Positions 5,398 through 14,800 of a stretch of 51,713 nucleotides of DNA are shown here, one piece after another. Source of the stretch: Elusimicrobia bacterium GWA2_51_34 (GTDB taxonomy: Bacteria > Elusimicrobiota > Elusimicrobia > Elusimicrobiales > UBA9959); contig MGTS01000007.1 of NCBI GenBank assembly GCA_001799565.1, positions 1 to 51,713 on the forward strand, read 5' to 3'. Numbering within the stretch: the first letter of the stretch is position 1; each line of letters starts with the position of its first letter. Made by a program: the position numbers and the translations under genes. The notes beneath the pieces are model-generated. The model searched no databases. It saw only the letters and a program-made list of their open reading frames with translations, and was not told the origin of the DNA.

Positions 5398-8127
5398 ATG
5401 TCAGAGAAAAAATATTACGCGCACACCAAAACTAATCCTGACGGCACCCCCGCGCCCCAAAGTGCCTGGCAGCTGCTGGATGAACATTTATGTAACATCT
5501 GGGCCAAGATCGGAAAAAAAGACGCTAGTTCTTGGCACCCGCTTATCCTTCACATGCTGGATGTTGCCGCTGTGGCAGAAGCGGTTCTGGAACGGGAGCC
5601 CGCTGCCGCCAAAACAACCATTGCGGCATGCCTTGGGATGAGTTGGAGTGATGCCCGCCCATGGTTGTTACTGGTCCTGTCGTGTCATGACTTGGGGAAA
5701 GCATGTCCAGGTTTCCAATCCAAATGGGCGGATGCGCCACAAACAGGTCTTAAAATGCCAGCCAGCCCGGACACCAGAATCAACCATGCTTTTGTGAGCC
5801 AAATTGCGTTGTCTGCTCTGCTGCAAGAAAAAGGATGGCCGCAGGATTTAGCGGATTTGCTTGGGGACGCTGTCGGCTGCCATCATGGGAATAGAGCATC
5901 TCCCACTATTTTGGGCCGCCTTAGCGGAAATAGAAGGGCTATAGGCGATAATGGTTGGCCGGAAGCCCGCCGTACCATGCTGGAGGCGATATTTCAGGTT
6001 TTTAAACCGGACCACCCGCCTGCCAAACAAACTCTTTCCGGTCCGGAATTTATGTCGTTGGCCGGGCTTACAAGCTTTTCCGATTGGATAGCCTCTGACG
6101 AAAATCACTTCCCATTCGGAAATATAGAGGATTGTTTAAACCTCCCGGCATGGTTCAAAAAACGCAGATTAATCGCGGAACAGACCCTTGATGAAATAGG
6201 CTGGCTGCCGCGCACCCCGCTTTCAACTGTGTCTAAATCATTTAAACAGGCCTTGGGTTTTGCACCGCGCCCTTTACAAAAAGCCGTCGTGCAAACATTA
6301 AAAAAACTTAAATCACCGGCTATTCTGCTGGTGGAAGCTCCTATGGGAGAGGGAAAGACTGAGGCCGCATTCTATGCGCATCTGGAATTGCAACGCCGTT
6401 TCGGCCACAGGGGATTGTATGTGGCTATGCCCACAAAAGCAACCGGCAATGCCATGTTCGGGAGAACCCTTGAGTTTTTGTGCCGCCAGGGAATTCAGCG
6501 CAGGCTGGATATGCAATTACTGCATGGCTCAGTCCTGTCTAACGATACATTCAAAAATCTTCGCCTTTCCGGAGTTGGTGATCCGGGCGATGGCGGCGAA
6601 GTCCGCGCCGCTGAATGGTTCACGTCCAAAAAGAAGGCTCTCCTGTCTGAATACGGCGTGGGTACAGTAGACCAGGCTTTGATGCCTATCCTGCCAGTAC
6701 GCCACAATTTTATGCGTTTCTGGGGGCTTGCCAATCGCGTGGTCATTTTTGACGAAATCCACGCCTATGACGCCTACACGGGCACGCTTTTGGTTCATCT
6801 GTTGCGCTGGCTTCTAGCAATGGGTTCTTCGGTGGTGCTACTTTCGGCTACGCTGTCTCCATCTTTCCGGCGCAAGCTGGCTAAAGTTGTAAATGTCGAA
6901 CTGCCTGAGCAGGAGAAAAAATACCCGCGGCTTTCTGTGTTTCGTCACGGCGCGGCAAAGGTTGAGCAGGTGCATTTTAAAGCGGAACAGTCACTCCACC
7001 GTGCGCTGCGGCTGGTTGCTATCCCGGCAGACCTTGCAGATATACAGGCTGCGCTGGAGCGGCATCTTCCCAATGGCGGAATGGGGCTGGTTTTGGTCAA
7101 CACGGTACAGCGGGCGCAGGACTTATATCGTCTTTTCCCTGACGGCGTGGTTGTGGAATGCGATGGGCAGCGTGTCGGGAAACGGCTTCCCGACGGGACG
7201 GAAATATTACTCTTTCACGCGCGTTTTCCCGCCGACAGCAGGCAGAAACGCGAGCAGCAGGTTTTGGAATTATTTAACAAAAGTGGAATACGGAAGGGTA
7301 GAAAAATCCTTATCGCCACGCAGGTCGCCGAGCAAAGCCTTGACTTGGATTTTGACTTGATCGTAACCGACCTTGCGCCGATTGACCTCATTCTTCAGCG
7401 GGCCGGGCGTTTATGGCGTCACGTGCGCGGGCCTCGGCCCGTACCTGAACCTACGCTTATAATTGCGGGGCTTGCGGGGGAAGAGCCGCCGTCGTTTGAA
7501 AAGCCATTATGGTGGAGCGCCATATATCGTGAAGACCTGTTGTTGCGTACTTGGGGCCTGCTCCGTACACGCAAGAACCTGGAACTGCCGGATGATATTG
7601 ATGTTTTGGTGCAGGCGGTATATGAAGGACAGGCGGATGTCCCAGAATCGTTGCGGGAACGCTTGGAGAAGGCCGGAATTAATGAAGAGGGAGAGGTTCT
7701 TGCCGAGCAATGCCAGGCCAACCAGGCCATAATCGGATTTCCCGATGACGCATCCTGGAATCAGCCGGAAAAATTTGTCCTTTATGATGAGGATGAGCCA
7801 GGTGTTCATAAAACCTTAATGGCCCAAACCCGGCTCGGCGGCACTTCTGCTGTCGCAATACCTGTATTCCCGGATGAGAATTTCAACCAAGTCCCGTTGT
7901 CAGAGGCTCAGGCGGAAGCCAGTTTTCTTCGGGCCTTGAGCCTGTCACGCAAGGGAGTTGTCGCAAAACTTCAAAGCAGTGGAGTCCCGGAAAGTTGGAA
8001 GAAATCACCGCTTTTGCGTAACTGTTTCCCGCTGGTTCTGGATCAGAATGGGCGCTGGGCTGTGGATTCCTCCGTGCGTCTTGATGAAGATTTGGGACTT
8101 GTTTATGAAACAAAGGAGACCAAATGA
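5398..8127 (+). CDS. cas3: Type I-E Cas3 nuclease-helicase
   Basis: Effector that is recruited by Cascade to nick and degrade target DNA while translocating. The N-terminal HD nuclease domain has H52, the H97-D98 pair in SCHDLGK, and a GCHHGN motif. The SF2 helicase follows: MGEGKT Walker A near residues 316-321, DEIH at 452-455, LLSATLS, QVAEQSLDLDFD and QRAGRLWRH (motifs V and VI). A C-terminal domain completes 909 residues, a normal full-length size. All catalytic motifs are present, so the enzyme should be active. It is first in the cas operon and its stop overlaps the cse1 start (ATGA). A fragment of a second cas3 start lies at 3814. Confidence 0.95.
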   Translation: MSEKKYYAHTKTNPDGTPAPQSAWQLLDEHLCNIWAKIGKKDASSWHPLILHMLDVAAVAEAVLEREPAAAKTTIAACLGMSWSDARPWLLLVLSCHDLGKACPGFQSKWADAPQTGLKMPASPDTRINHAFVSQIALSALLQEKGWPQDLADLLGDAVGCHHGNRASPTILGRLSGNRRAIGDNGWPEARRTMLEAIFQVFKPDHPPAKQTLSGPEFMSLAGLTSFSDWIASDENHFPFGNIEDCLNLPAWFKKRRLIAEQTLDEIGWLPRTPLSTVSKSFKQALGFAPRPLQKAVVQTLKKLKSPAILLVEAPMGEGKTEAAFYAHLELQRRFGHRGLYVAMPTKATGNAMFGRTLEFLCRQGIQRRLDMQLLHGSVLSNDTFKNLRLSGVGDPGDGGEVRAAEWFTSKKKALLSEYGVGTVDQALMPILPVRHNFMRFWGLANRVVIFDEIHAYDAYTGTLLVHLLRWLLAMGSSVVLLSATLSPSFRRKLAKVVNVELPEQEKKYPRLSVFRHGAAKVEQVHFKAEQSLHRALRLVAIPADLADIQAALERHLPNGGMGLVLVNTVQRAQDLYRLFPDGVVVECDGQRVGKRLPDGTEILLFHARFPADSRQKREQQVLELFNKSGIRKGRKILIATQVAEQSLDLDFDLIVTDLAPIDLILQRAGRLWRHVRGPRPVPEPTLIIAGLAGEEPPSFEKPLWWSAIYREDLLLRTWGLLRTRKNLELPDDIDVLVQAVYEGQADVPESLRERLEKAGINEEGEVLAEQCQANQAIIGFPDDASWNQPEKFVLYDEDEPGVHKTLMAQTRLGGTSAVAIPVFPDENFNQVPLSEAQAEASFLRALSLSRKGVVAKLQSSGVPESWKKSPLLRNCFPLVLDQNGRWAVDSSVRLDEDLGLVYETKETK

Positions 8128-9641
8128 GCCGATTTAATCTTATTGATGAAAAATGGATCCCTGTACGGTTCCTGAACGGGACCCGCAACGAGTTGGGAAT
8201 TATGGATACGCTCCTGCGCTCCAGCGAGATTGCGGCCATAGAAGACCAGTCCCCGCTGGTTGTTGCGGCGCTGCATCGCTTCTTGCTGGCGGTGCTTTAC
8301 CGCGCGCTGGAAGGCCCGACGGACATAGACCAGGCCAAAAATCTGTTTAAGACAGGTCTGCCGAAAGAAAAGATAAAGACTTATCTGGAGAAATGGCGCA
8401 ATAGATTCTGGTTGTTTGATGAAAAGTATCCTTTCGGACAAAATCCGCATATCCCAGAAGATGAGATTGAACCATGGACAAAACTGACAGCTGAATATAA
8501 TGCCCCGTCCAATAAAGTCCTTTTTGATCATACCGATGCAAAAAAACCTGGTGAGATGGAGTTAAAAACGTGCGCTCGTTGTTTGCTCTCTACAATGAAT
8601 TTCTCAATTAGCGGGGGCCGGGGTTATTACCCGTCCCCGTCTTCAAACGCAATAATGTGTATACCATTAGGCCGGGAGTTGCATGAGACACTCTGTTATA
8701 GTCTGGTTCCGTACCCAAACCGCAATGTGATGGCTGGTGATTCGGCTTTGTGGGAGCGTGAACCGGAAAAACTTCCACTTAAAAATTCAAAACGTATGGC
8801 GTCTGGCTATGCGGACCTCTACACATGGCAGTCCAGGATGATACTTCTTCAGGATGTGCAGGCACCCGGTGTGGAAACCATGCGGTTTGTTTCCGGGCAG
8901 GGTTTTGATAATTCCTCAAAAAATCATGACCCTATGCAGGCATATAGGCTCAGTGAAATTCATGGCGTCTTGCCTGTCCAGTTCCGAGAAGATAAAGGCG
9001 TGTGGCGTGATTTTTATTCTTTACTGCCTGATGATTCCGGGTTTGCCCCTTTGACGATTCAAAATGCTATTAAATTGGCTGGAAGTAAGGTTGATAAGAT
9101 GCCGAAGTCGGTTTTGGCTCTTGGTTTGCGATATGAACCACCAAGCGCGAATGTAAGCTTTTGGCGTATGGAACATTTTGTCCTGCCGTCGGAGTTGACG
9201 GGAGATCGTTTTATTCGGACTGAAATCCACCAGCTTCTTGAAGATGCGAACCACGTTCAAAAAGTCCTGTGGATGGCGTGTTCCTGTTTCGCGCAATTTC
9301 TTTTAAGCAGAGGGGAAAGAAAGCCGGATAAAAGAGATGTAAGTGAATTCATAAAACAAATTCCAGCAATTCCACGCTATTGGTCCATACTGGAGTCCCA
9401 CTTCCATGAAGTATTAGGAGACTATGCGGCCGACTGTGACCCCGATGAAATCCGTTGTCGGTGGCTGAACCATGTGCGGGATACTTTAAAGATGGTTTGG
9501 GAACAATATGCCGCTTCGGTTTTAGAGGGAGATGCCTGGGCAATCCGCGCGCTTGTAAAAGCCGAAGGCGCGGTGCGGGATAAAGTGAAAGAATTGGATG
9601 GCGAAATGGAAAAATGCAAAAAGCAGGAGGTAAATCAATGA
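8124..9641 (+). CDS. cse1: Cascade large subunit Cse1 (Cas8e/CasA)
   Basis: Large subunit of the type I-E surveillance complex, which recognises the PAM and recruits Cas3. At 505 residues it is the usual length. The N-terminus FNLIDEKWIPVRFLNG is characteristic of the family. A CARC pair near residue 150 and a following GGRGYYPSP loop lie in the region that in relatives binds zinc or contacts the PAM. The four-helix C-terminal bundle is predicted from about residue 370. The start overlaps the cas3 stop by 4 nt and the stop overlaps the cse2 start by 4 nt, so the three genes are translationally coupled. Confidence 0.93.
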   Translation: MSRFNLIDEKWIPVRFLNGTRNELGIMDTLLRSSEIAAIEDQSPLVVAALHRFLLAVLYRALEGPTDIDQAKNLFKTGLPKEKIKTYLEKWRNRFWLFDEKYPFGQNPHIPEDEIEPWTKLTAEYNAPSNKVLFDHTDAKKPGEMELKTCARCLLSTMNFSISGGRGYYPSPSSNAIMCIPLGRELHETLCYSLVPYPNRNVMAGDSALWEREPEKLPLKNSKRMASGYADLYTWQSRMILLQDVQAPGVETMRFVSGQGFDNSSKNHDPMQAYRLSEIHGVLPVQFREDKGVWRDFYSLLPDDSGFAPLTIQNAIKLAGSKVDKMPKSVLALGLRYEPPSANVSFWRMEHFVLPSELTGDRFIRTEIHQLLEDANHVQKVLWMACSCFAQFLLSRGERKPDKRDVSEFIKQIPAIPRYWSILESHFHEVLGDYAADCDPDEIRCRWLNHVRDTLKMVWEQYAASVLEGDAWAIRALVKAEGAVRDKVKELDGEMEKCKKQEVNQ

Positions 9642-10132
9642 GTGGTTTTATTGTGTGGCTGGAAAAATTGAATGCTGAAGGCAGAAAAGCCAGGGCCGTA
9701 TTGCGCCGCAGTCTGGCTTTTGAGCCGGGAGCGTATGTCCCCGCATATCCTTATGTTGAACCGTTTCTAAAAGACGAAGAGAATCAGTGGAGGAGGGAAA
9801 TGTATTATCTTGTTGCTGGTTTATGGGCGGCGCATTGGCAGGAAGGGAAGATCGGTGTTCCGCAGTCTATTGGAGCAGCTTGCGCAAAACTAACAAATTC
9901 CGCAAGCACAGAGCGCCGTTTTATAACCCTCTTGGATGCCAACGAGGACCAGTTGGCGTACCGACTGCGCCAGATGATGGCGCTGCTTAAAGAACAACCC
10001 ATCAACTATGAATCGCTGCTAACCGGGTTATTGTATTGGAATGACGACCGGAAGCGCACCCAGAATACCTGGGCCCGCGACTTCTATCGGAATGTGAGTG
10101 ATACAACAGAACTTAACACACAGGAGAAATAA
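9638..10132 (+). CDS. cse2: Cascade small subunit Cse2 (CasB)
   Basis: Small alpha-helical subunit, usually present as a dimer along the Cascade belly, stabilising the R-loop. The start is placed at ATG 9638, which overlaps the cse1 stop (ATGA) and follows AGGAGG at a good distance; an upstream in-frame start would lie inside cse1. The 164-residue protein has family-type blocks: a VLRRSLAFEPGA segment, a LVAGLWAAH helix, LRQMMALL and a C-terminal WARDFY. Confidence 0.9.
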   Translation: MSGFIVWLEKLNAEGRKARAVLRRSLAFEPGAYVPAYPYVEPFLKDEENQWRREMYYLVAGLWAAHWQEGKIGVPQSIGAACAKLTNSASTERRFITLLDANEDQLAYRLRQMMALLKEQPINYESLLTGLLYWNDDRKRTQNTWARDFYRNVSDTTELNTQEK

Positions 10133-10136
10133 ACAA

Positions 10137-11297
10137 ATGAAAACCTTAATCGAAATCCACGCATTGCAGAACTTCGCTCCCTCAAACCTGAACAGGGATG
10201 ACTCCGGGGCTCCCAAAGACGCCTTTTTCGGAGGCACTCGCCGCGCCCGCATCTCCAGCCAATGCCTAAAACGCGCGGTGCGAGGGTATTTTGAGCAGAA
10301 AAAAGATGAAGGCTTTTTTAAGTCTGATGACCTTGCTGTTCGGACTAAGCGACTATATCAGGCCATCGCCGATTTACTTAAGGGAAAACGTGACGGCTCT
10401 GAAGTCCTGGCCAAGGCGGAAATTGCGTTGTCTTATGTTAAGCTTAAAGCGGCGGAAGGGGGTAAAACACAATACTTGCTTTTCCTTGGACAAAAAGAAA
10501 TAGCGGCATTAGCCGAGGCTATCAATAAATACTGGGATCAAATTATACCTGTCAAAGAAGAAACCGGAGAAAATGGGAGGAAGAAAGGAAATAAGAAAAA
10601 GGAAGCCGCCGGTGGCGCTCCAAAAGAAGTTCAAGAGCAAATCGGGGCCATTTTTAATGGCGGGAAGGCCGTTGATGTGGCGCTTTTCGGGCGTATGCTT
10701 GCGGATATGCCGGAAAAAAACCAGAATGCCGCCTGCCAGGTGGCACACGCTATTTCAACCCATTCCGTTGAAAGAGAGTTCGACTTCTATACCGCAGTCG
10801 ACGACCTTAAGCCGGAGGACAGCTCCGGCGCTGATATGATGGGCACGGTTGAATTTAATTCCGCCTGTTTCTACCGTTATGCAGTGTTGGATTGGGGAAA
10901 ATTAGTGGAAAATCTTCAAGACGATAAAGAGCTGGCCGCCAGGGGACTGCGCGCTTTCCTGGAAGGGTTTGTGGTTGCCGAACCTACCGGGAAACAGAAT
11001 ACCTTCGCGGCCCACAACCCACCGGAGTTTGTGGCTGTTTCCGTGCGCCGCAACACCGCGCCCCGCAACCTGGCTAATGCTTTTGAAACTGCCCTTTTCG
11101 CGCGGAAAGGCGAGTCGATAACGGGGAAATCGGCGGAAAAACTTATTGAAAAAGCTAAGGCTTTAAGAACAGTTTACGGTGGAGAAGAAAAAACATTCAT
11201 CCTAAACCTTACTAATGCCAAGTCGGATGACCTGGGAACAACTCTGCCGGCATTGAAAGAGCTTCTTGATAAGGCTTGTTCGGCCGCACAGGAGTGA
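10137..11297 (+). CDS. cas7e: Cascade backbone Cas7e (Cse4/CasC)
   Basis: Backbone subunit; six copies normally coat the crRNA spacer. The ATG at 10137 is preferred over an upstream frame start because it has AGGAG 11 nt upstream and gives the canonical N-terminus (IEIHALQNFAPSNLNRDD, then GGTRRARISSQCLKRA). At 386 residues it is slightly long; a Lys/Gly-rich insert near residues 140-165 (ENGRKKGNKKKEAAGG) is likely a surface loop. The RAMP core includes ADMMGTVEFNSACFYRYA and KQNTFAAHNPP. It lies between cse2 and cas5e with only short gaps. Confidence 0.94.
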   Translation: MKTLIEIHALQNFAPSNLNRDDSGAPKDAFFGGTRRARISSQCLKRAVRGYFEQKKDEGFFKSDDLAVRTKRLYQAIADLLKGKRDGSEVLAKAEIALSYVKLKAAEGGKTQYLLFLGQKEIAALAEAINKYWDQIIPVKEETGENGRKKGNKKKEAAGGAPKEVQEQIGAIFNGGKAVDVALFGRMLADMPEKNQNAACQVAHAISTHSVEREFDFYTAVDDLKPEDSSGADMMGTVEFNSACFYRYAVLDWGKLVENLQDDKELAARGLRAFLEGFVVAEPTGKQNTFAAHNPPEFVAVSVRRNTAPRNLANAFETALFARKGESITGKSAEKLIEKAKALRTVYGGEEKTFILNLTNAKSDDLGTTLPALKELLDKACSAAQE

Positions 11298-11300
11298 CCT

Positions 11301-11981
11301 ATGACTACATTGCTGCTTAAGTTGGCAGGCCCCATGCAGTCGTGGGGCACTACCAGCCGTTTTGATCAGCGCGATACCGGCAAAGAGCCCAGCAAGTCCG
11401 GAGTTATAGGGCTCCTGGCCGCCGCCATGGGAATTGACCAGGAAAACTGGACAGAACTTGAGCCTTTAACGTGCTTGTCCATGGGTGTAAGGCATGACCG
11501 CCCCGGCGTTCCCAAGTATGATTATCAGACGGCACAGCATATTATTTCTGCGGACCGCGCAAAAATCCATGAGACGGCTGTCACAAAGAGAGACTATATT
11601 GCTGACGCCGCTTTTTTGGTTGGGTTTGAGGGAGGGGATTCTGGTTTATTGCTACGGCTTAATGCGGCGTTACGCAATCCCGTCTGGCCGCCTGCATTAG
11701 GGCGCAAATCCTATGTGCCATCGGAGCCGGTATGGATTGAAAACGGGGTACAGAACGCTCCGCTGAAGGATGTCTTAATGGGATGGCCCTGGATTACTTC
11801 AGAGCGGAAATGGGAAAAGCGGCCAGAGAAATTATTGTTTTCTTTTGAGTCCGCTGACGGCTCCGGAGTCCTTAAGATGGACCAGCCGTTATCCTCTTTT
11901 GCCGAGAGGCGTTTTGGCGCCAGGTTTGTCCGTTCCGAATGGATACCGTTCCCGCAGGAGGCCTCCAATGTTTCTGCATAA
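11301..11981 (+). CDS. cas5e: Cascade Cas5e (CasD)
   Basis: RAMP-fold subunit that caps the 5' handle of the crRNA. The 226-residue protein starts with LLLKLAGPMQSWGTTSRFDQRDTG-type blocks. It continues with PSKSGVIGLLAAAMG and AERRFGARFVRSEW near the C-terminus, typical of type I-E Cas5. GGAG lies just before the ATG. The last 14 nt overlap the start of cas6e. Confidence 0.92.
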   Translation: MTTLLLKLAGPMQSWGTTSRFDQRDTGKEPSKSGVIGLLAAAMGIDQENWTELEPLTCLSMGVRHDRPGVPKYDYQTAQHIISADRAKIHETAVTKRDYIADAAFLVGFEGGDSGLLLRLNAALRNPVWPPALGRKSYVPSEPVWIENGVQNAPLKDVLMGWPWITSERKWEKRPEKLLFSFESADGSGVLKMDQPLSSFAERRFGARFVRSEWIPFPQEASNVSA

Positions 11982-12648
11982 AATACATCTCAACCCGCGA
12001 AGCAGGGAAGCAAGACGGGATATTGCAGATCCGTATGAACTGCATTCCACTCTTTGCCGCGCGTTTTCAACTGCTGACCGCAAATGTCCAGAAGGTGAAT
12101 TTTTATGGCGGCTTGAGCCGGAAGCGGATTCCAATGGGAACCCCCGCATTTTAATCCAAAGCCGGTCGCTTCCTGACTGGTCGCGCATGGGGTTGAACGA
12201 CTGGCTGGCTGAAACGCCTGCCGACGGTATTAATATTGCTGAGCACTTAAAACTTAACTCCCTGAAGTCTGGACAACTGTTCCGGTTCCGTCTGCGCGCA
12301 AACCCAACTGTTACCCGCAACAGTAAGCGTTTTGGGCTACTTCGTTTGCCAGAACAGGAATTATGGATAGATCGTAAAGGACGCGAACAACATGGTTTTG
12401 CTCTGCCGTATAGCGTGTCTCCGGACCTCACAGAACAGGCTCAGCGTCGGGTTATTGTCCGTATTTACCAGGAGAGGATGTTGGCCGGAAGGAGAAGGAA
12501 TGGGGCTGAAATCCGTGTTTTTTCAGTTTTATATGACGGAATGTTAACTGTTGTTGATGTGGATAAATTCCGGGCCGCTTTACAGAACGGAATAGGGCAT
12601 GCGAAAGCCATGGGGCTTGGTTTATTGTCGGTAGCTCCGGTTTTATAA
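11968..12648 (+). CDS. cas6e: crRNA endoribonuclease Cas6e (Cse3/CasE)
   Basis: Cuts pre-crRNA at the base of the repeat hairpin and stays bound to the 3' handle. The start at 11968 (CAGGAGG 7 nt upstream) gives the canonical MFLHKIHLNP N-terminus; the longer upstream frame runs inside cas5e. A family-type catalytic His is visible in YELHSTLCRAFS near residue 27. The C-terminal glycine-rich loop GIGHAKAMGLGLLSV is intact. Length is 226 residues. The matching substrate is the array at 14801 with an 18-nt palindromic repeat centre. Confidence 0.92.
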   Translation: MFLHKIHLNPRSREARRDIADPYELHSTLCRAFSTADRKCPEGEFLWRLEPEADSNGNPRILIQSRSLPDWSRMGLNDWLAETPADGINIAEHLKLNSLKSGQLFRFRLRANPTVTRNSKRFGLLRLPEQELWIDRKGREQHGFALPYSVSPDLTEQAQRRVIVRIYQERMLAGRRRNGAEIRVFSVLYDGMLTVVDVDKFRAALQNGIGHAKAMGLGLLSVAPVL

Positions 12649-12676
12649 TTCAAGTCTCTGAAAAGGAGATTATGGT

Positions 12677-13509
12677 ATGGATGCAAAAATGGCTGTTTTT
12701 AAAGGGAAAAAAATAAGGAGAATCCTTCATAATAATGAGTGGTGGTTTTCAATTGTAGATGTGGTCTCGGCCCTGACGGAGAGTTTTAATCCGCGTGATT
12801 ATTGGTATAAAATGAAAATTAGGGTAAAAACGGAGGAGAGGTCCGAGTTGTCGACATTTTGTCTACAACTGAAATTGGAATCAGCGGACGGTAAAAAATA
12901 CGAAACCGACTGCGCCAATACAGAGGGGATATTCCGGATTATACAGTCTATTTCCTCTCCCAAAGCCGAACCGTTCAAACGATGGCTGGCAAAAGTAGGC
13001 TATGAACGAGTGCAGGAAATTGAAGACCCTGAACTGGCAGCCAAAAGAACCAGGTTGCTCTATAAACTTAAAGGGTATTCTGAAAGCTGGATAGAAAAGC
13101 GGATGCGCGGAATTGCTATTCGCGAAGAATTGACGGATGAATGGCAAAAGCGGGGCGTAAAAAAACAAAAAGAATATGAAATTCTTACTGCCGAAATTTC
13201 TAAAGCCACTTTCGGTGTGACGCCTAGCCAATATAAAAAACTGAAGGGATTGGAACGGCAAAATTTGCGCGACCATATGGATGACTTGGAGTTGATTTTC
13301 AATATGCTTGGCGAGCGAGTGACAACCGAAATTTCCCAGCAAGAGAAGCCGGATACATTTATGAAAAATAAAAAGGTGGCGGAGAGAGGCGGAAGCGTTG
13401 CCGGAAATGCCAGAAAACAAACAGAAAAAGAAATCGGCAGGAGCGTAGTTTCCCCAAAAAATTATGTGCAAACTCCGGAAAATCGTAAGAAGTTGGAAAG
13501 GAAGAAACA

Positions 13510-13513
<4 letters not shown>
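12677..13513 (+). CDS. BRO-N domain protein inside the cas operon
   Basis: A 278-residue BRO family protein, a DNA-binding antirepressor-like group best known from phages and baculoviruses. BRO-N covers residues 1-100: VFKGKKIRRILHNNEWWFS, VVSALTESFNPRDYWYKMK, ELSTFCLQLKLES, ANTEGIFRIIQSI, KRWLAKVGYERVQEIEDPELA. A conserved C-terminal region follows (GYSESWIEKRMRGIAIREELTDEW in shorter pieces), then a basic tail. AGGAG precedes the ATG. Its stop overlaps the cas1 start (ATGA), so it is co-translated with cas1. It is not a standard type I-E gene. Its role, perhaps regulating adaptation or the operon, is inference. Confidence 0.88.
12846..12870. repeat. 11-bp inverted repeat (one mismatch) inside BRO-N gene
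   Basis: AGTTGTCGACA (12846-12856), centre TTT, then TGTCTACAACT (12860-12870). One position does not pair. The ACA-TTT-TGT core and 3-nt centre match the design of the ORF6N-gene palindromes. It encodes ELSTFCLQL in the DNA-binding domain. Confidence 0.8.
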
Positions 13514-14707
<1,194 letters not shown>

Positions 14708-14800
14708 GTTCTTTGACAATTTGGTAGGCCTTAAAATCGGCTACCGGACGATTTTAGGCTTACAAAGCGTTTATAGGGCATTTTAAGCGCAAATAGAAGT
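14708..14800 (+). promoter_or_regulatory. CRISPR leader
   Basis: A 93-nt AT-rich stretch between the cas2 stop and the first repeat. It has a TTGACA box at 14713-14718 and an AAAATCG/CGATTTT inverted pair (14733-14739 with 14749-14755). It is the expected site of array promoter and integration signals. The absence of repeats before it and the presence of cas2 fix the array orientation, with newest spacers near 14.83 kb. Confidence 0.75.
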
